A stretch of DNA of 64,000 nucleotides from JAPOUP01 sp965203605 (GCA_965203605.1 OZ241902.1:310001-374000), one strand, 5' to 3'; numbered from the stretch's first letter, positions 36,950 through 45,801 are shown. A program made the numbers and translations. Notes: a model not told the origin generated them from the letters alone.

Positions 36950-37383
36950 TTGTTGGGCGTGCGGACAAAGCCGTCCGTTGACGACATTGACCTTGCAGAC
37001 TCGGTCGCGCAAGGCCTTGATATTTCCGCCGCGGAGGCTCTGATTTCGGCAATTGGTCGTGCCGCTGTTGTTGGTCCTATGATCCCCGAGGCCACACTTC
37101 GCAGAGCCAAAAGAACCGCAAGGCTCTTTCGCGCGAAATGAGTTAACGGCTTTATGAAGTCAGTCGCGTTGTCGATACCGTCAGCCGGGCATATCACGGT
37201 GACGGAGAGGCAATTTCGCGCTTCTTGGGCAGGCCCCATGATTTACTCGGTGGGGGTTCACCTATGGAAATGGCGCGATCAAGTTCTGCAGGTGCCGAGG
37301 CTGTCATCAATATGCTGAGACGAGCCGAGTCTGGCTTCGTCGTATCAGGACGTCAGCAGGCGTTCGAAGGATTGACGGACTGC
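36950..37383 (+). pseudogene. Xre/MbcA/ParS-type antitoxin of a RES toxin, broken
   Basis: The first part (VDDIDLADSVAQGLDISAAEAL, MIPEATLRRAKRTA) matches the N-terminal region of antitoxins paired with RES toxins. The frame then slips near 37120. In the new frame the sequence meets a stop (TAA, 37144-37146) where relatives have glutamate. It continues as RLYEVSRVVDTVSRAYHGDGEAISRFLGRPH and LLGGGSPMEMA, the conserved toxin-binding (DUF2384) domain. It runs to about 37383, directly before the toxin gene. With a frameshift and a stop it is dead. Confidence 0.7.
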
Positions 37384-37384
37384 T

Positions 37385-37839
37385 GAACGCATACCGGATT
37401 GGAGATCCCAGCGGCGAGTTTGCCATTTGGGATGAAGGAGGTGCGGTTGACCTCAGGGCGGTGGCATGAAGCAATGGCAGCGGTCATCTACGCATCAGAG
37501 CATTATTCGACCGCCATGGTCGAAAAGTTTGTACGCTATTAGGGCCCCATGCCTTCCAACCAACACCTTATCGAAATCACGATCCCTTTTGGGACGAGTT
37601 ATGAGGTTGTAAATGTCGATCTAGTCGATGGCTGGTCAGCGCCGAATGCAAAGGTGGCGAGAGATTTTGGTCGCGGCTGGTTTCAGGCAAGGCGCTCGGC
37701 CATTCTGGTCGTTCCTTCTGTCGTTGCACGCATGGAACGCAATATTGTGTTCAACACTCAACATCCCGATTTTCGAATGGTCTCGACTGGGCTTTAAAGA
37801 CCAATTTGGTGGGATAGCCGTCTATTCCGCCCGAGCTGA
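37385..37839 (+). pseudogene. RES-domain toxin, broken
   Basis: RES toxins degrade NAD+. The start is readable as LLNAYRIGDPSGEFAIWDEG. A frameshift near 37430 follows, then SGRWHEAMAAVIYASEHYSTAMVEK, which carries the R and E-H-Y residues of the family core. A stop (TAG, 37540-37542) follows. The frame resumes with SNQHLIEITIPFGTSYEVV, then RSAILVVPSVVARMERNIVFN, and meets a second stop (TAA, 37795-37797) before IWWDSRLFRPS. At least three lesions make it inactive. It lies immediately downstream of its antitoxin, the usual order. Confidence 0.75.
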
Positions 37840-37933
37840 AGCGAGGGTCGTTCCCCTTCAGCCGCCTTAGGTGCTGCCCTTTGGACGCCAGCCTGTCCGG
37901 ACTGAGGCCGCTCCTAAACCGCACCAAGAAATA

Positions 37934-38422
37934 TCAAATACGACTCTGACGACCAGCACTTTCAATTGAATCGGCAATTACAGCAAGTGATTTAGGACGA
38001 CCATATGTTCCCCTTATGTGTAGGTCACGTAAGTTATCAGTTCCCCATCTTGCCAGGCACTCAAATACTGCAGACACGGCTTGCTGCCTAGATTTGACTC
38101 GGGAGGTATCCTGTTTCTGTTGATTTAGAAAAGCGCGAACATTGTGTATGTTTGGCATGAAAGCCTTTTGCTCATACTCATCCGCGAGAGTCATCAGGAC
38201 AACCTTCTTCTGCTCATCTTCGACCTTGAGGGCCTCTACGACATTTCTCGCATTTGGCTTCGCTCGCGGATTCTTGTTGCGTGTTGAAGCTGACTCCTTC
38301 TTAGTATCTCCTTTGCCAACTTTCGCATCGCAAGCTTCCAATAGATGCACGACGTTTCTATATCCGAACTCATCAACGAGTGCTGATAGAATTCTTTGGG
38401 CGGCAACGTGACGCATAGTCAT
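37934..38422 (-). CDS. Unrecognised partner of a ParA-like ATPase
   Basis: 162 residues, basic and helix-rich, without membrane segments. I do not recognise it. It opens with RHVAAQRILSALVDEFGYRNVVHLLEACDAK, has a charged Lys/Asn/Arg-rich linker at about residues 38-60, then LMTLADEYEQKAFMPNIHNVRAFLNQQ. It closes with AVFECLARWGTDNLRDLH and GRPKSLAVIADSIE. The start overlaps the stop of the ParA gene (ATGA), with a GGAGG site inside the end of that gene, so the pair is co-translated. By position it could play the role of a ParB-like or cargo protein, but it has no ParB motif. The base composition is lower in G+C than the flanks. Confidence 0.7.
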   Translation of the reverse strand: MTMRHVAAQRILSALVDEFGYRNVVHLLEACDAKVGKGDTKKESASTRNKNPRAKPNARNVVEALKVEDEQKKVVLMTLADEYEQKAFMPNIHNVRAFLNQQKQDTSRVKSRQQAVSAVFECLARWGTDNLRDLHIRGTYGRPKSLAVIADSIESAGRQSRI

Positions 38423-39285
38423 CCTCCTCGCACGAAAAATCCGAGCATTGTCAGAAACTCGTCTGATATTTCTCGAAATTCTGGTTCAGCATTGCCTGTA
38501 TGGCTGGGGAAAGACTCCTGCATGAGCTTTGGATAGCCCCGAGAGAGAAACATTTCGTTAGTCATTATTGGCCACTTATACTTTTCGGCTTGCTCATGAA
38601 TGTCAACCCACGCAGCATGATGATGCGGCCCTCTGGGCGAATACGATGACTCGCTGTTGTTTATCAGTACGCCGAGCACATCAATTGCATGAGCAGGATT
38701 CCGGGACCTAAAATTTTCCAAAGATTCATTCAGAAGTGGGAAGCCGATTGTAGAAAAAAACTCCGTCCGAACTGGAACTAGAATATATCGAGACGCATGG
38801 TATGCGGTTATGGTGAGGACAGATTCTGTAGGTGCGCAATCGATGATTATAAGATCTTTTTCATTCATTTTTTTCGAAATAAATCTCGCCAATGCGCGGG
38901 TATCGGGTCTGACCGAATCAATTAAATTGTCTGAGAAGTCAAATCGAGAAGGTATCAAGTGAAGGTTTTCACGGTTAGCGACCTGCTTTACTATCTGTTC
39001 TGCTCCAACCGAAATAGAGGATCCGTGTTGGCTGGAAGGAGGCTTGTAGTCATTAAGGAGTTCAACGATGGATGCCTCACGACTCTTCATAAATTCCCGA
39101 TATTCATGTTCGGTCATGAGAGCTTGGCTCAAATTGGACTGCGGATCAATGTCTACCGCCAGAACATTTAGACCACCTTTCGCAGCATATCTCGCGAGTA
39201 GCGCTGCGATGGTCGTCTTGCCAACGCCACCTTTCAAATTGATTATCGATACTACGATGGGGGCCGTCTCTGTCTTTCTTGGCAC
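38419..39285 (-). CDS. ParA-family ATPase
   Basis: 288 residues from a GTG at 39285. The ParA features are complete: deviant Walker A VSIINLKGGVGKTTIAALLARY, switch I LAVDIDPQSNLSQAL, Walker B LIIIDCAPTESVLTITAY, and the later ILVPVRTEFFSTIGFPLL. A plasmid ParA would normally be followed by parB and flanked by repeats. Here the downstream partner is an unrelated 162-residue protein, and no iterons or replication gene are visible. Base composition is A+T-richer than neighbours, which suggests transfer. It belongs to the widely scattered chromosomal ParA-like operons whose role is unknown. Confidence 0.85.
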   Translation of the reverse strand: MPRKTETAPIVVSIINLKGGVGKTTIAALLARYAAKGGLNVLAVDIDPQSNLSQALMTEHEYREFMKSREASIVELLNDYKPPSSQHGSSISVGAEQIVKQVANRENLHLIPSRFDFSDNLIDSVRPDTRALARFISKKMNEKDLIIIDCAPTESVLTITAYHASRYILVPVRTEFFSTIGFPLLNESLENFRSRNPAHAIDVLGVLINNSESSYSPRGPHHHAAWVDIHEQAEKYKWPIMTNEMFLSRGYPKLMQESFPSHTGNAEPEFREISDEFLTMLGFFVRGG

Positions 39286-39838
39286 GTTTCCAGTCCCGGT
39301 CGTTTAGTCATCCTGTTGGGTTGGAACCATTTTTAGCAAAGCCATAGGTCGATTGCAATCGCCATGTGCTTCGCTCTTTGGTGATGCTGCGCTGAGATGG
39401 ACGTAGGTTTTGGTTGGGTTGCGGTTCAACGGTTCGGGCATGGCTCTGCAACATGGCAGGCGATGCGGCAATCCGGTCGTTGCTGGCATTGGCGATGTCA
39501 GATCAGCTCACTGCGGACGGAATTGGCTGTTGCTGTATTGCGGAACCAACACCGTAGCTTGGCGGTGGCCCTAAGGCAAAGAGAGATCCACACCTGTGCA
39601 CACCGGGACGGCAAGGGTATTCGGGGTCTGCGGTGCCTTGGCATGTGAGTCATCCAGACGGGAGTCAGCCATGATTCCGGAAGTGTCAAGGAATCAATGG
39701 GTTGGGAATGTCTTGCTCCGGAGGCGAATGTCTGGAAATGGGTGAATATAGAAGACACTCTCGGGGTGTGGACAGGCATCGGAAAGGATACCAATCTTGG
39801 TTCCGCGAATTGACCGCAGTGTTCTTTCGTGACCGTAT
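39286..39838. other. Intergenic, nothing seen
   Basis: About 550 bases between the ParA pair and the cytochrome gene. No supported gene, repeat or hairpin. The first part must hold the ParA-pair promoter. Confidence 0.4.
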
Positions 39839-40738
39839 TCACTTTGCCGCAGCATCGCCGCTCATGACGTAAAGGGCTATGGCGTGAAGGTCTGCGTCGC
39901 TCAGGAACCCTGTGCCGTGGTTGACGACTTCCGCCATGTTCCCACCAAAAACATCCCCGTCGGGGAGAATTCCAGTTCGAAGCGAGAATACGAGATCGTC
40001 GGCGGTCCAACCCCTGGATCGGAGGTCATCCGATCGAATGGACGGAGCCCGCCCTCCGCCCGGAAGGCGGTCATTCCCCGCAAGGTTCTGGTTGCGAAGG
40101 CGCGCACCCGCGTAATTGCGTGGGGTATGGCATGCGCCGCAATGAGCGGCTCCGCGCACCAGCCAGCGTCCGCGATTCCAGGAATCCGACTGTCCGGCGA
40201 CTGGCTTGGTATCCGGTGGCCAAAGAAACGCCGTTCGCCAGAGTTTCAGACCCCATCGTTGGTTGAACGGGAACCGTAGCTCGTGCTGCGGACTCCCTTC
40301 CGGCATCGGCGGCACGGTCTGAAACGCAGCCCAGAGGTCCGCAATGTCCTGGTCGCTGAATTCCGCATAGAACGGATAGGTGAAGGCCGGATAGTAAGGT
40401 TCTCCTTCCGGCGAAATGCCCTGCCGTACTGCCTTGGCGAATTCCTCAACCGACCAGTTTCCAATTCCTTGATTGGGGTCAGTGGTCAGATTCGGTGGAT
40501 GGATCGTGCCAAAGTCAGTCTTTAGAGCCCGGCCGCCGGCAAGGAGGGCGCCTCGGGAACCGTGATCCGTATGGCAGGCGATACATCCGGAAGCCCGAGC
40601 CAGATATGTCCCACGATCCACATCCCCGGAAAGTGTGATCGGTTTGGGTTTTTCGCCGATGGGCCATGCCAACAGCAAAGCAAGCGCGGCACCTGCCAAA
40701 ACCACCAGCGCGAGGAAGGCCCCGAACCAAAGCCGCAA
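39839..40738 (-). CDS. Di-haem cytochrome c, membrane-anchored
   Basis: 299 residues from a TTG at 40738, 3 bases after the stop of the cytochrome c'-like gene. An uncleaved or signal-type helix opens the protein (FGAFLALVVLAGAALALLLAWP). Two haem-binding sites follow: CIACH near residue 52 and CGACH near residue 199, each in a class I cytochrome c domain (GTYLARASGCIACHTDHG; GRWLVRGAAHCGACHTPRNY). This pattern is that of electron-transfer subunits of periplasmic dehydrogenases (nicotinate or alcohol dehydrogenase type). No dehydrogenase gene is adjacent, so its electron partner is unknown. The start codon is the least certain part. Confidence 0.85.
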   Translation of the reverse strand: MRLWFGAFLALVVLAGAALALLLAWPIGEKPKPITLSGDVDRGTYLARASGCIACHTDHGSRGALLAGGRALKTDFGTIHPPNLTTDPNQGIGNWSVEEFAKAVRQGISPEGEPYYPAFTYPFYAEFSDQDIADLWAAFQTVPPMPEGSPQHELRFPFNQRWGLKLWRTAFLWPPDTKPVAGQSDSWNRGRWLVRGAAHCGACHTPRNYAGARLRNQNLAGNDRLPGGGRAPSIRSDDLRSRGWTADDLVFSLRTGILPDGDVFGGNMAEVVNHGTGFLSDADLHAIALYVMSGDAAAK

Positions 40739-40741
40739 GCT

Positions 40742-41278
40742 TCAGAACCTCTTGGCCCGAAACTTCGTATGGCAATTCGAACAGACCTTGGTCATGGCCA
40801 AAAAGCTCGCATCGACCGGCATATCCGCCAGCGCTTCAGCGTCTGGATTCGCGTTGGAGGCGTCCCCCGCCAACATACCGGAGCCTTGCCCGGTTCCACC
40901 GTCACCAAGTCCGTTGTCCGCCGCGCGCCTCATGTCTTCCGCCGCGACGGTAAGTGCGTCCGCGAGTGCATCGAACCCAGCCCAGTCTTCCCAGATCGTG
41001 TCCAGCGCCTCTGAGGGAGGTGCGTTGGAGCCTTCCGGGAAGAGGACGGTCAGCGCATCGCCGCTATGGGCAACGATGACGTCTGCCGCTGTCTTGACGG
41101 CGGCGGCATCGTAGTCGGATAGGCCGCGCATCATTGGGGCCAAAGCCTTGATTTGCTTCTGCATGGCCGACATGGCTGTCATACGTTTCTCGACATCGCC
41201 CGTCGCATTGCTATGGGCCAAGGCCATCATCCCTGCGGATGCGAGCCCTACGGCGGAAATCCAGACGCGGGTGTTCAT
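40742..41278 (-). CDS. Cytochrome c'-type haem protein
   Basis: 178 residues from the ATG at 41278, chosen because it opens a signal peptide (VWISAVGLASAGMMALAHS). The mature protein is helical with one haem site close to the C-terminus (KVCSNCHTKFRAKRF), as in cytochromes c' (class II). These bind NO or transfer electrons in the periplasm. The middle carries an acidic, Gly-rich loop (LGDGGTGQGSG) longer than usual. It is the first gene of a two-cytochrome unit with the di-haem protein. An extended frame upstream of 41278 is read-through. Confidence 0.85.
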   Translation of the reverse strand: MNTRVWISAVGLASAGMMALAHSNATGDVEKRMTAMSAMQKQIKALAPMMRGLSDYDAAAVKTAADVIVAHSGDALTVLFPEGSNAPPSEALDTIWEDWAGFDALADALTVAAEDMRRAADNGLGDGGTGQGSGMLAGDASNANPDAEALADMPVDASFLAMTKVCSNCHTKFRAKRF

Positions 41279-41496
41279 GGACGCATAGTCTGGAGTAAAG
41301 TCGTTCGTTGCGCAAGCGTTGATTTCCGACACAATCTCGGCAACGGACGCAGGAAGGAAAGACGCCATCTCCCTACGACTGGGGAATTTCAGTTCCCGGA
41401 GTCCTGCAACGGGTTCTGTTGGCTTTCCGGATCTCGCACGCCCGAAAGGGAATCCGGTGTATCCGTGGAAACCCTCAATAGCCCGGACTTCCGGTT

Positions 41497-42759
41497 TCAG
41501 GGCCCGCCTAAAGGTCTGACCCGCCGCTCGCGTCCCAGCACGTAAAGTACTGACCCGAGAGACAGGAGCGCGGTGATGACCTGAATCAGCACCAAGGGCG
41601 CCGCGCCTGCCCCTGGGGTCAACACCATGCCCGCGAGTGCCGATAGTGCGGCACCGCCACCGATCATCACCGCACCGCCGAGCCCACTGGCCGAACCGAT
41701 CAGATGCGGGCGCACGGACAGCAATCCAGCATTTGCGTTGGGCATGACCAAGCCGTTTCCGAGTCCCATGAAAGCCATGAATCCAAAGAAAATCTCCGCT
41801 GAATCCTGCTCGACGACGACAAGCAGGAGCAGGAGTGACATGCCCATCGCGACGGTCAGCGAACCGGCAAGGATCATTCGGTTGACCCCGTAACGAACGG
41901 AATACCGGGCCGAAAGAAAGTTCCCCAGAAAATACCCCAGAGCCGGAACGCCGAAGTAGACCCCCAACCTGGATGTCTCCAGTCCATACACCGCAGTTCC
42001 AACATAGGGGGCACCTCCAAGATATGCGAAGAAGGCACCTGAACTGAATGCCGCCGCGAGGCAATAGCCCCAGAACCTCCGTGCACCCAGTAGATCCGGA
42101 TACTGGCGGAACTGTTCAGTAAGGCTCGACATACGTGACAACGCCGTCTCGCCGAGGTCGAACCAGCAAAGCAGGAGGATGGCGGAACCCAGCACCGCCA
42201 GCATCCAGAAATTCGATTGCCAGCCAAATGCCTCTTCGAGGAACCCTCCGACCGCGGGCCCAAGCGTAGGAACGACGGCCATTCCCATCGTTACGTATCC
42301 GATCATGGAAGCGGCTTGGTCCTGTGGGACGATATCCCGAACAATGGCACGGCCCAGAACCATTCCGACGACAACGCAGCCCTGAAGCATGCGGAATGCG
42401 AGAAGGGTTTCCACGGTTGGAGCGAATACACAGCCGACAGAGGCAAAGACGAAGATCACAAGGCCCGTCAGAACGACCGGCCTTCGCCCAAAGCGGTCGG
42501 AGAGTGGCCCGACGACCACCTGCAACGCTGCATTGACACCAAGGTAGATTGCGACGGAGAGCTGCATAAGCCGGTACTCGGTCCCAAAGTGCTCGGTCAT
42601 GGCGGGAAGCGAAGGAAGGAACACGGTCATGGAGAGCACCGCAACACCCATGATCATGATCAGCGTCACAATATGTGGAGGGGTTGTCCGGTCGAGAAAA
42701 CGGACACAAGGAACTGTGCGAACAGCGGTCGACCGGGTTATGGTGTCACGGCTTGCCAT
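41497..42759 (-). CDS. MFS drug/amino-acid exporter, Bcr/CflA type
   Basis: 420 residues from the ATG at 42759; the longer frame upstream overlaps the racemase gene and is not used. Twelve membrane segments in the MFS layout, with the Bcr/CflA opening (MTVFLPSLPAMTEHFGT) and motif A as GPLSDRFGRRPVVL. RMLQGCVVVGMVLGRAIVRD is also typical of this group. It would export a small molecule such as bicyclomycin-like drugs or cysteine/dipeptides; the substrate is unknown. The start is 14 bases after the stop of the proline-racemase-family gene, so the two are probably co-transcribed. Confidence 0.85.
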   Translation of the reverse strand: MASRDTITRSTAVRTVPCVRFLDRTTPPHIVTLIMIMGVAVLSMTVFLPSLPAMTEHFGTEYRLMQLSVAIYLGVNAALQVVVGPLSDRFGRRPVVLTGLVIFVFASVGCVFAPTVETLLAFRMLQGCVVVGMVLGRAIVRDIVPQDQAASMIGYVTMGMAVVPTLGPAVGGFLEEAFGWQSNFWMLAVLGSAILLLCWFDLGETALSRMSSLTEQFRQYPDLLGARRFWGYCLAAAFSSGAFFAYLGGAPYVGTAVYGLETSRLGVYFGVPALGYFLGNFLSARYSVRYGVNRMILAGSLTVAMGMSLLLLLVVVEQDSAEIFFGFMAFMGLGNGLVMPNANAGLLSVRPHLIGSASGLGGAVMIGGGAALSALAGMVLTPGAGAAPLVLIQVITALLSLGSVLYVLGRERRVRPLGGP

Positions 42760-42773
42760 GCGAACTGCCGTGC

Positions 42774-43799
42774 CTAAATCGATGGCCAGGTGTCGGCCAC
42801 ACGGTAACCCCGTGGCCAGGGGTCTGTCGGGTCGCACATGATTCGATGGGTCCCCGTAATCCAGGCCCGGCCGCGAATTGAAGGGAGAATCGCGGGCCGC
42901 TCCCCTATGGTTGTGGTTCCGACAATGCGGCATTCGAAGCGCCCGCCAATAATGGATCGCCCAATGTAGCTGTCTCCTACCGAAAGTTCGCCGCGTGCAT
43001 GCATTACGGCCAGTCTCGCTGAGCAGCCAGTGCCACAAGGAGAGCGGTCAAGCCGACCGGGGTCAATGACGACCGCGCTCATGCCCTCCGGAACTCCACC
43101 GTTTCGATGGACAGGTGACGTGAACTGGCAGAACGAGAGTCTGGACCAAGGCAACTCCGGGTGGGAGAATCCCAGTTGCTCGTTTGCCGCCGCCGTCAGC
43201 ATCGCTCCTAGGTCGGCGATGTCCCGGCCTTCATCGGGTGTCAGCGCGAGTCCCAGATCCTCCGCTGCGACCAGAACGAAACCATCGCCGCCGTAGGCGG
43301 TATCTACCGAAATGGCGGGACGGTCCGGAATCTCCAGTGGCGCACCGAGTCTGTCCACAAAACTTGGAACATTCATGATCTCGACGGATTGCGCCTTTCC
43401 GTCTGCGCAGAATGCACGGACAGGAACCAGTCCGGCAGGCGCTTCAAGAGCGAATTCGGCATAGGGCTCGGACATCGGCACAAGCCCGGTCTCCAAACAG
43501 ACAGTCGCAACGCAGATCGCGTTGGATCCTGACATGGGTGGCGTGTGTACGGGTTCCATAACCAGAAATCCCGTTGCGGCCCGCGGGTCACGCGCAGGCA
43601 CCAGTAGGTTGGCGTGGGTGAATACACCGCCTCTTGGCTCGTGAAGAAGCAGGTCCCGCAGGCGGCCGTCGGCAGCCAGCCAGTCACGCTGTTCCCAGAG
43701 GGAGTCTCCATGGGGCGGCGGAACGCCGGCCGTAATGACATTGCCAACCTCGCCTTCGGCATGGGCTGAGACCATATGAATGGCCAACGTTCCGGTCAT
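42774..43799 (-). CDS. Proline racemase-family enzyme, Ser/Cys type (probable trans-3-hydroxy-L-proline dehydratase)
   Basis: 341 residues from the ATG at 43799, where family similarity begins (AIHMVSAHAEGEVGNVI). Proline racemases use two catalytic cysteines. Here the first site reads PPMSGSNAICV, with Ser in place of Cys. The second is kept as DRSPCGTGCSARLAVMHARG. Members with Ser or Thr at the first site act as trans-3-hydroxy-L-proline dehydratases, and Ser/Cys members can also epimerise 4-hydroxyproline. No other hydroxyproline genes are beside it. It is divergent from pccB; the 130-base spacer holds both promoters. It is followed by an MFS exporter. Confidence 0.85.
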   Translation of the reverse strand: MTGTLAIHMVSAHAEGEVGNVITAGVPPPHGDSLWEQRDWLAADGRLRDLLLHEPRGGVFTHANLLVPARDPRAATGFLVMEPVHTPPMSGSNAICVATVCLETGLVPMSEPYAEFALEAPAGLVPVRAFCADGKAQSVEIMNVPSFVDRLGAPLEIPDRPAISVDTAYGGDGFVLVAAEDLGLALTPDEGRDIADLGAMLTAAANEQLGFSHPELPWSRLSFCQFTSPVHRNGGVPEGMSAVVIDPGRLDRSPCGTGCSARLAVMHARGELSVGDSYIGRSIIGGRFECRIVGTTTIGERPAILPSIRGRAWITGTHRIMCDPTDPWPRGYRVADTWPSI

Positions 43800-43840
43800 G
43801 TTTTCAGTTTTGCATTTGTCAAGTTCTGAGTCATGAACAC

Positions 43841-43856
43841 TTTGCAAATTTGCCGA
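43841..43856 (+). promoter_or_regulatory. Candidate PccR (ScfR) binding site upstream of pccB
   Basis: TTTGCAAA (43841-43848) is followed directly by TTTGCCGA, and a looser TTTTGCATTTG lies at 43808-43818. The motif I recall for Rhodobacter sphaeroides PccR is a direct repeat of TTTGCAAA with a 4-base spacer, so the half-site matches exactly and the spacing does not. It lies 73-88 bases before the pccB start. Confidence 0.5.
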
Positions 43857-43928
43857 ATTTCGCTTCCCCTTCTGATGGGCTCTCCATATTGTCCTGCGTC
43901 AGGTGAAGCAAAGCGATTCGGAAGGCGG

Positions 43929-45461
43929 ATGAAGGATATCCTGCAGGAACTCCAGAACCGCCGCAATGCGGCTCGGCACGGTGGTGGGCAGCACAGGATT
44001 GACGCGCAGCATGCCAAGGGCAAGCTGACGGCCCGTGAGCGGCTTGAACTGCTGCTTGACGAAGACAGTTTCGAAGAATTCGATATGTTCGTCGTTCATC
44101 GGTGCGGTGACTTTGGTATGGAGGCGAATCGGCCCTCGGGCGACGGGGTGGTCACGGGATGGGGAACGATCAATGGGCGCATGGTCTATGTGTTCAGTCA
44201 GGACTTTACGGTCTTCGGAGGTTCACTTTCCGAAACGCATGCCCGGAAAATCTGCAAGATCATGGACATGGCGGTGCAGAACGGCGCTCCGGTCATTGGC
44301 CTGAACGATTCCGGCGGTGCCCGGATTCAGGAAGGTGTGGCGTCTTTGGCTGGCTATGCGGAAGTCTTCCAACGCAATGTGCTCGCCTCAGGGGTTGTTC
44401 CGCAAATCAGCGTGATCATGGGCCCATGCGCCGGCGGAGCCGTATATTCACCGGCGATGACGGACTTCATCTTCATGGTGAAGGACACATCCCATATGTT
44501 CGTCACCGGCCCGGACGTGGTGAGAACCGTAACGAATGAAGTGGTGACCGCAGAGGAACTCGGCGGTGCCCAAACCCATACAAGAAAATCGTCTGTTGCT
44601 GATGGGGCGTTCGGGAACGACGTTGAGGCGATGACGGAAATTCGGCGTCTGGTGGATTTCCTGCCGCTCAACAATCGTGAAAAGCCACCGGTGCGTCCGT
44701 TCTTCGATCATCCGGCCCGGGTTGGGGAAAGCCTTGATACGCTGGTCCCCGACAATCCCAACTCACCTTACGACATGCACGAGTTGATCCGGGTCGTCGC
44801 GGACGAAGGGGACTTCTTCGAGATACAGGCGGAATTCGCCAAGAACATCATCACCGGGTTCATCCGGCTTGAGGGTCAGACTGTCGGAACCGTGGCCAAC
44901 CAGCCCATGGTATTGGCGGGATGCCTCGACATAGATTCGTCCCGTAAGGCCGCCAGGTTCGTACGGTTCTGCGACGCTTTCGAGATTCCCATTCTGACCC
45001 TTGTCGACGTCCCGGGTTTTCTTCCCGGAACGTCCCAGGAATACGGTGGCGTCATCAAGCATGGAGCCAAGCTGCTCTTTGCCTATGCGGAGGCCACGGT
45101 ACCAAAGGTTACGGTCATCACGCGCAAGGCCTACGGCGGTGCCTATGACGTCATGGCTTCCAAGCATCTGCGCGGTGATTTCAACTATGCCTGGCCCTCG
45201 GCGGAAATTGCCGTGATGGGGGCGAAAGGCGCTGTGGAAATCCTGTATCGTTCCGAACTTGGGAATGCAGAGAGGATAGAGGAGCGTACGAAGGACTATC
45301 AGGACCGGTTCGCGAATCCCTTTGTGGCGGCGGAAAGAGGCTTCATTGAGGAGGTGATAGTCCCGAAAAGTACCCGGAAGAGGGTCTGTCGTGCGTTCGC
45401 GTCCCTAAGAGGAAAGCGACTGCGGAATCCGTGGAAGAAGCACGACAACATTCCATTGTGA
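43929..45461 (+). CDS. pccB: Propionyl-CoA carboxylase, beta (carboxyltransferase) subunit
   Basis: 510 residues from the ATG at 43929; the in-frame extension to 43833 crosses the operator and is rejected. The enzyme transfers CO2 from biotin to propionyl-CoA, making methylmalonyl-CoA. Family hallmarks: HGGGQHRIDAQHAKGKLTARERLELLLD, VVTGWGTINGRMVYVFSQDFTVFGGSLSE, NDSGGARIQEGVASLAGY, the oxyanion loop GPCAGGAVYSPAMTDF, and VDVPGFLPGTSQEYGGVI with KAYGGAYDVMASKHL. It forms an alpha6-beta6 enzyme with PccA, encoded 950 bases downstream. Control by a PccR-type regulator would be expected, but that gene is broken here. Confidence 0.97.
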   Translation: MKDILQELQNRRNAARHGGGQHRIDAQHAKGKLTARERLELLLDEDSFEEFDMFVVHRCGDFGMEANRPSGDGVVTGWGTINGRMVYVFSQDFTVFGGSLSETHARKICKIMDMAVQNGAPVIGLNDSGGARIQEGVASLAGYAEVFQRNVLASGVVPQISVIMGPCAGGAVYSPAMTDFIFMVKDTSHMFVTGPDVVRTVTNEVVTAEELGGAQTHTRKSSVADGAFGNDVEAMTEIRRLVDFLPLNNREKPPVRPFFDHPARVGESLDTLVPDNPNSPYDMHELIRVVADEGDFFEIQAEFAKNIITGFIRLEGQTVGTVANQPMVLAGCLDIDSSRKAARFVRFCDAFEIPILTLVDVPGFLPGTSQEYGGVIKHGAKLLFAYAEATVPKVTVITRKAYGGAYDVMASKHLRGDFNYAWPSAEIAVMGAKGAVEILYRSELGNAERIEERTKDYQDRFANPFVAAERGFIEEVIVPKSTRKRVCRAFASLRGKRLRNPWKKHDNIPL

Positions 45462-45801
45462 GGCGAGTGGATGCCTGAAGAGGAACCGTGCGTTTCGGAC
45501 GGCCGACCGGCCGGAGATTGGCTGAGACCTGAGCCAACCTGGAGAAATGTTGATGAGCAGGTCATCCGCTTTGAACATCGGCTTTGCATTCGACAGTCAG
45601 TCCCGTGATGCCAGACAGCGTCTTTGAGAGCGGGCCTTTGGAGTGGCCACACCGCAACGCGCCTACAGCGATAGGCTACAGTATTTTCTCGGATGGGGAA
45701 ATTCTTGTTGCATCCTGCCGGATTGTCGTGAAATCTATAAGCCGTGAGCGGTCCGCCAGAACATTTCTGCGGATTTATCGAAGACTAGATGGGAGACTCG
45801 A
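45462..45801. other. Spacer between pccB and the small lipoprotein gene
   Basis: About 340 bases with no supported gene. It presumably holds the promoter of the lipoprotein gene. No clear terminator was found after pccB. Confidence 0.4.

Noticed and set aside
36589..37239. Upstream extension of the second Gfo/Idh gene (600-codon reading)
   Set aside because: The Rossmann motif starts at 36588; the extension is antisense to the decayed antitoxin and not protein-like.
30780..39285. Plasmid partition/replication locus suggested by two ParA genes
   Set aside because: No ParB, RepA/RepC, iterons or parS-like repeats seen, and flanking genes are chromosomal.
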